Shown: piece after piece, positions 6,784 to 10,380 of the stretch
Numbering within the stretch: position 1 is the stretch's first letter
How the letters are laid out: every line of letters begins with the position of its first letter
Assembly (NCBI GenBank): GCA_946482585.1
Contig: CAMLSI010000161.1
Coordinates: forward strand, 1-10,380
From: an uncultured Lysobacteraceae bacterium
GTDB taxonomy: Bacteria; Pseudomonadota; Gammaproteobacteria; Xanthomonadales; Rhodanobacteraceae
Direction of reading: 5' to 3'
DNA: 10,380 nt
Translations under genes and position numbers: made by a program
Notes under the pieces: model-generated
Database searches by the model: none
What the model saw: only the letters and a program-made list of their open reading frames with translations
What the model was told of the DNA's origin: nothing

Positions 6784-8238
6784 TCAAAACAGGCTGAAGC
6801 CGTCGGCGAAGATGCGATCGCCGGCGCCGGCCGCGAGCGTGACGCTGCCGAGCCGCACGCCGGCCGCGCCCGCGTCGCGCGGACTGTTCTGCAGCACGAT
6901 GCCGGGCCGGCCCGCGACGGCGTCGGCGACGACGAGGCGCACGGTGTAGCTGCCGGCGGCGAGGCCGCTCCACTGCAGGCGGCCACGCCAGACGCTCGTC
7001 GCACCGGGTTCCGCCGTGTCGAGCGTGACCGCGAGCGGCGTCGTCGCGCGCACGGCGTTGCCGGCATCGAGCAGTTCGAGCCGGACCTGCGTCGCGTGAT
7101 ACACGGGCGCGCTGCCGCGATTCGCGAGTTCGAGGCGCCACGGCAACGACGCGCCCTGGGCGACCGGATCGCCGAGTACGAAGCGAACGACGCTGAGGTC
7201 GTAGCCGAGCGCGCGCTTGATGCGGGCGAGCGGCGTCGCGAAACCGGGCTGTTCGTGCTTGCCTGCGGGTCCCAGGAAACTGAAGTGGTAGTTGCGCAGC
7301 ACCGTGATCACGTCGTCGGTGTCGGCGGTCCAGGTGTTCTGCTGGCTCGTCGTCGGACTTTCGCCCGAGACCGGATTGACGCGCCAGTTCTGCCGCGCGG
7401 CCGGCACGACGTTGGCGAGGCCATATTCGAGGTTCCAGTCGCCGCTCGCATCGCAGAGCGGAAAACCGTAGATGCAGTTCGCCGTGAACGACGGGAAATA
7501 GTCTTCATGGAAGGCGAAGTCGGCGCCGACGACGTCGGGACTGCGCGCGTAGCGCGTCTGCAGCCGTGCCGTCGCGAAGGCTTGTTTGTAGGCCTCGCGC
7601 ACGGCGACCTTGATCGCGTTGCCGGGCTCGTGCGCGTCGCAGCCGCTCTGGTGCCATTCGCCCCAGAGGCCGAGCAGGCCGACCTGAATCGCGGTGATGC
7701 GCGGGTCCGCGTCGTAGCGCTGCGCGAGCGCCTGCACGAGTTGCACTGCCTGCGTCGCGAACGCCGGCGCATTCCAGTCCGGCGTGCGGCCCGGACCATC
7801 GCCGTCGCAGCTCGTGTAGTCGAATCCGGCGATGTTCAGCGGCGGCTGTTCGAGAAACAGCGGATAGTCGCGCTCGGGCTGGCCGCCGGTGTAATAAAAC
7901 GAGAGCCCGGTGCCGACGCTGTCGGGATAGTCGGCGACGAGGCGCAGCACGAACGTGGCCTCGGGATCGTCCGCGAGGATCGGCTGCAGGTGGCGCTGCT
8001 CGAAGCCGGCCCAGTCGAACACCTGATCGGCGGTTTCCAGCTCGCGCCAGGGTACGTAGACGTGGTAGATGCTCGCGCCGTAGTGGTTGTCCGCGCCGCC
8101 CTGCGCCCAGGTCGAGCCCCAGAGCATGTAGCCCTTGTGCGGATTGTCGAGGTCGTCGCTCGTCGCCGCCGGCGTGAAGTCGAGTGCCGAGGCCGTGGTG
8201 CCGAAGAGCCACAGCGCAAGAGCCGCAATCGCTTTCAT
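6784..8238 (-). CDS. Secreted DUF4874/DUF4832-like protein, putative glycosidase-like
   Basis: This 484-residue protein starts with a Sec signal peptide (hydrophobic 3-13, likely cut after TASA, residue 18). The mature part begins with DNPHKGYMLWGSTW (31-44) and continues with VYVPWRELE (60-68), VLRLVADYPDS (97-107), and LLGLWGEWHQSG (188-199). This order resembles the TIM-barrel proteins annotated with DUF4874 and DUF4832, which are glycoside-hydrolase-like but without an assigned reaction. E194 in GEWH and E293 in VSGES are candidate catalytic acids by analogy with retaining clan-A enzymes; that is inference. A beta-sandwich (about 365-465, LPWRLELANRG, GLAAGSYTVRLVV) follows. The last residues, GDRIFADGFSLF, match the tail of the neighbouring secreted protein. 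GGAAG lies 6 bases before the ATG. It is downstream of the modular gene on the same strand by 145 bases and convergent with rlmI. The substrate is unknown. Confidence 0.8.
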   Translation of the reverse strand: MKAIAALALWLFGTTASALDFTPAATSDDLDNPHKGYMLWGSTWAQGGADNHYGASIYHVYVPWRELETADQVFDWAGFEQRHLQPILADDPEATFVLRLVADYPDSVGTGLSFYYTGGQPERDYPLFLEQPPLNIAGFDYTSCDGDGPGRTPDWNAPAFATQAVQLVQALAQRYDADPRITAIQVGLLGLWGEWHQSGCDAHEPGNAIKVAVREAYKQAFATARLQTRYARSPDVVGADFAFHEDYFPSFTANCIYGFPLCDASGDWNLEYGLANVVPAARQNWRVNPVSGESPTTSQQNTWTADTDDVITVLRNYHFSFLGPAGKHEQPGFATPLARIKRALGYDLSVVRFVLGDPVAQGASLPWRLELANRGSAPVYHATQVRLELLDAGNAVRATTPLAVTLDTAEPGATSVWRGRLQWSGLAAGSYTVRLVVADAVAGRPGIVLQNSPRDAGAAGVRLGSVTLAAGAGDRIFADGFSLF

Positions 8239-8339
8239 CGCCTGCTTCCGGGAATGGTTGACGGCGCCGACTGTACGGCGGTTGCCGGCCAGGCGTGCGG
8301 CGCCAGGTCACACAACGGTTGCGACCATCGTATGAGTGC

Positions 8340-8373
8340 CGCGAAGCCGGGGCGGCGATACGCAGGCTTCGCG
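8340..8373 (-). terminator. Hairpin after the modular secreted-protein gene
   Basis: A perfect 9-base inverted repeat, CGCGAAGCC (8340-8348) and GGCTTCGCG (8365-8373), surrounds a 16-base loop, starting 10 bases after the stop at 8384. There is no T-run on the minus strand after it, so it is a 3'-end hairpin rather than a clear intrinsic terminator. The rest of the gap (8239-8339) shows no confident promoter for the DUF4832-like gene. Confidence 0.4.
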
Positions 8374-8383
8374 CGCGGTTCCG

Positions 8384-9976
8384 TCAGTTCTCGAAGCGGT
8401 TACGGAAGATCCGATCGCCGTCGAGCACGAAATCGATGCCGCCCGTGCTTTGTCCGACACTGACCGTGATCGGCGTGCCGAACGTCTGCGGGCCGCCGAA
8501 CACGCACGGATAGCCGGAATAGACCTGACAGGCGTCGTAGCCTTCGGCGGTCAGAAAATAGGTTCCCGGCAGGATGGGCGGCGTCACGTAGCTGCCGCTC
8601 GCGTCGACGTTGTGCTGCCAGATCGCTGCGCCCGTCGCGGCGGAAAACAGCGAGAACCGGAGCGGGCCCGGCGTCACGGCGTCGACCTGGCCGCTCACCG
8701 TGCCGCCGCGCGCGAGCGCGAAGTCGTAGGTCGTGTCGCTGCCTTCGCCGACCGTGAGCATTTCGCCGCCGGCCATGTCGCAATCGCGCGGACACGGGCG
8801 GTCCGGCCAGATCACGCCGACGTCGTCCGCCGTGCCGTCGGTGTGGAGGCGGAACTGTTGGCCCGGCGAAGCGTAAAAGCGATAGCTGCCGTCGGCCGCC
8901 GTCGTCGCTTGGAGATGGCTCGGGATGAGGATGCCGATCAGGCGCAGCTGGCGCACGCGCACGCCGGCGAGCGGCTGCTGCGTCGCCGCGTCGCGTACGG
9001 TGCCGCGGACGATCGCGCGCGGCGCGATCGCGAAGTCGATGCCGCTGATCGTCTCGCCGGCCGCGAGCGTGATCGGCGTGCCGTCCGTGATTGTGCACGC
9101 CGTATTGCAGGGGCCGGCGCCGTAGAGGTAACGCGATTCGAGCGCGTGATTGATGCCGAAGGTCGTCGACGCGATCGCGTAGTACGTGCCGGGCGCGAGT
9201 CCGCCGGTGCGGTAGTCGCCGTCGCCGCCGTAGACGCCGAGCAGATCGCCGTTCGCATCGTAGATCCCGATCTCGGCGGTGACGGGCTGGTTCGTCAGCG
9301 CATCGCGGACGTGCCCGGCGATCGCGGCGCCCGGACTCAGAGCGAAGTCGACCTGGGTGCGCGTCTCGCCGTCGCCGAGCACGACCACGTCGAACTGCTG
9401 CATGCCCTGGATCGCCGGGGCATCCTGGTGGTCGTAGCACTGCATGCGCAGCGTCGAGGCCGCGTTGATCGTACAGACGCGGTAATTGCCCGGACGCAGA
9501 GGGCCGATCTCATACAGCCCCTGGGCGTCGATCACGTCGCCGCTGCAGTCGGTGTACTGGCCCTGGCCGGTGATGTCACGACAGGCCTCCACTTCGACTT
9601 CGTTCTCCAGCGGAACGCCCGCGGACACCTGGCCGGCGATCGTGCCGGCGCGCGCGAGCGCGAAATTGATCTGTACCGCGCCGGGAGTCGCCGGCAGGTA
9701 CTGTCGTTCCGGGAAATACGGAGAGAGATTGGCGACGAGGAAGCAGCGATCGTCGCAGTCGGCGGTCAGCGTGTAGTGGCCGGTCGGGTCGGTCGCGGTC
9801 CGCGTGACGAGAATCGGCACTATGAAACCGGGCGAGTAGAGCGCGACGTCGACGCCGGCGATCGGCGTCAGGAAATCCGCTTGAGTCACGCGGCCGCTGA
9901 GGTTGTAGACGGCCGCCGCGGCCGGGCCGATGGACAACAGCAGGAACAGCGACAGCAGCAGGCGACGCAGCGACAT
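8384..9976 (-). CDS. Secreted protein of five carboxypeptidase-regulatory-like modules
   Basis: The 530-residue product has a signal peptide (MSLRRLLLSLFLLLSIGPAAA, cut near 20-22) and then five prealbumin-like beta-sandwich modules of about 100 residues (CarboxypepD_reg/Cna-B type). Each opens with a strand such as TIAGQV (112), AIAGHV (218), IVRGTV (322) or TVSGQV (426), has a central L-x-PG-x-Y turn (RPGNYRV, APGTYYA, LPGTYFL), and closes with an I/V/Y-DFAL strand (103, 209, 313, 417, 514). Cysteine pairs recur before the closing strand (GPCNTACT, RPCPRDCD), suggesting disulfides outside the cytoplasm. The protein ends GDRIFRNRFEN directly after the last DFVL strand. Such modules are structural or carbohydrate/protein-binding; no catalytic motif is seen. 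ATG 9976 was chosen because the signal peptide follows it and TATACT lies about 30 bases upstream; the frame runs open to 10279. No Shine-Dalgarno is visible. It is divergent from lgt. Confidence 0.82.
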   Translation of the reverse strand: MSLRRLLLSLFLLLSIGPAAAAVYNLSGRVTQADFLTPIAGVDVALYSPGFIVPILVTRTATDPTGHYTLTADCDDRCFLVANLSPYFPERQYLPATPGAVQINFALARAGTIAGQVSAGVPLENEVEVEACRDITGQGQYTDCSGDVIDAQGLYEIGPLRPGNYRVCTINAASTLRMQCYDHQDAPAIQGMQQFDVVVLGDGETRTQVDFALSPGAAIAGHVRDALTNQPVTAEIGIYDANGDLLGVYGGDGDYRTGGLAPGTYYAIASTTFGINHALESRYLYGAGPCNTACTITDGTPITLAAGETISGIDFAIAPRAIVRGTVRDAATQQPLAGVRVRQLRLIGILIPSHLQATTAADGSYRFYASPGQQFRLHTDGTADDVGVIWPDRPCPRDCDMAGGEMLTVGEGSDTTYDFALARGGTVSGQVDAVTPGPLRFSLFSAATGAAIWQHNVDASGSYVTPPILPGTYFLTAEGYDACQVYSGYPCVFGGPQTFGTPITVSVGQSTGGIDFVLDGDRIFRNRFEN

Positions 9977-10005
9977 GGGTGGGGCGGTGTCGACGAAGGC
10001 GGCGC

Positions 10006-10011
10006 AGTATA
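10006..10011 (-). promoter_or_regulatory. -10 element for the modular secreted-protein gene
   Basis: The minus strand reads TATACT, 5 of 6 to consensus. A start near 9999 gives a leader of about 23 bases to the ATG at 9976 and rules against the in-frame ATG at 10036, which would lie upstream. No clear -35 is present at 16-18 bases. The overlapping GTATAC palindrome offers TATACC on the plus strand, a weaker match that might serve lgt. Confidence 0.5.
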
Positions 10012-10123
10012 CCGGCCGCCTTCGCCGGATCGGCATGGATTTCGCGCAGATCCGCCGAGGATGCGACTGGACGCGGCGCGGCATCTGTCCAAGAATCGCG
10101 CTTCGTTCGCCGCCGGACCGCTC

Positions 10124-10380
10124 ATGCCCTATTTCCACGACATCAATCCGATCGCGCTGTCGCTGGGGCCGGTCTCCATCCACTGGTACGGTCTCATGTA
10201 CGTACTCGGCGGCCTGTTCGCCTGGTGGCTCGGCAAGCGCCGGCTCGCGCAGGGACGACTGAACGCGAGCTACGAGCAATACGCGGACCTGATCTTCTAC
10301 GCGATGATCGGCGTCAACGTCGGCGGACGGCTCGGCTACATGCTGTTCTACGGCTTCGATCAGATCCGCGCCGACCCGAT
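10124..10380 (+). CDS. lgt: Prolipoprotein diacylglyceryl transferase Lgt, 5' part
   Basis: Lgt is the inner-membrane enzyme that transfers diacylglyceryl from phosphatidylglycerol to the lipobox cysteine of prolipoproteins, the first step of lipoprotein maturation. Only 85 residues are visible out of about 270-290. The start MPYFHDINPIALSLGPVSIH and the family block HWYGLMY (20-26) are diagnostic, followed by a first membrane span with AWWLGKRR (33-40) and a second with GGRLGYMLFY (67-76), matching the family's GGR-x-GY-x-LFY. ATG 10124 gives the usual family N-terminus; a GGA lies 8 bases upstream. An in-frame ATG at 10061 would add 21 residues with no family similarity. The gene is divergent from the modular secreted-protein gene, sharing a 147-base gap. 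Catalytic residues lie beyond the right edge. Confidence 0.95.
   Translation, partial: MPYFHDINPIALSLGPVSIHWYGLMYVLGGLFAWWLGKRRLAQGRLNASYEQYADLIFYAMIGVNVGGRLGYMLFYGFDQIRADP

Noticed and set aside
8300..8320. A possible CRP/Clp site (GTCACAC on the plus strand)
   Set aside because: Only one half-site is present; the second half of a TGTGA-N6-TCACA palindrome is missing.
5623..8463. A 946-codon plus-strand frame spanning rlmI and the antisense of the DUF4832-like gene
   Set aside because: It is out of frame with rlmI, crosses two real genes on different strands and has shadow-like arginine-rich composition.

Overview
The window reads as a chromosomal housekeeping region of a high-GC gammaproteobacterium (roughly two-thirds G+C by eye). 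The gene set is RapA, CstA-YbdD, DgkA, RlmI and Lgt. Together with two exported proteins ending in a D-R-I-F-x-x-x-F tail and GTAG-type hairpins between genes, this suggests Lysobacterales (Xanthomonadaceae or Rhodanobacteraceae). The taxonomic call is an inference from style, not from a marker search. No mobile element, CRISPR array, tRNA or rRNA was seen.

Layout, left to right. (1) Minus strand: rapA, an SNF2-type RNA-polymerase recycling ATPase, cut by the window's left edge, with its own good sigma70-like promoter. (2) Minus strand: a two-gene operon, cstA then ybdD, sharing one base (TGATG). It is predicted to encode a pyruvate/peptide-type carbon-starvation transporter and its small accessory protein, and ends at a long GTAG hairpin. 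(3) Plus strand: dgkA, diacylglycerol kinase, divergent from cstA. (4) A 245-base non-coding stretch (5304-5548) holding a pair of 27-base inverted repeats, a degenerate 20-base tandem repeat and a hairpin followed by T-runs. (5) Plus strand: rlmI, a 23S rRNA m5C methyltransferase, convergent with the next gene. (6) Minus strand: two secreted proteins. One is a probable TIM-barrel glycosidase-like protein (DUF4874/DUF4832-like); the other has five tandem carboxypeptidase-regulatory-like beta-sandwich modules. (7) Plus strand: the 5' end of lgt, the prolipoprotein diacylglyceryl transferase, cut by the right edge.

Most genes are independent housekeeping functions. The accessory part is the pair of secreted proteins at 6784-9976. 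They share a short C-terminal tail, both have signal peptides, and both look extracytoplasmic, so a common export, processing or surface-attachment route is the most interesting hypothesis here. The very long open frames on the opposite strands of rapA, cstA, rlmI and the secreted genes are GC-driven shadows and are not annotated. No gene-free stretch exceeds 300 bases.
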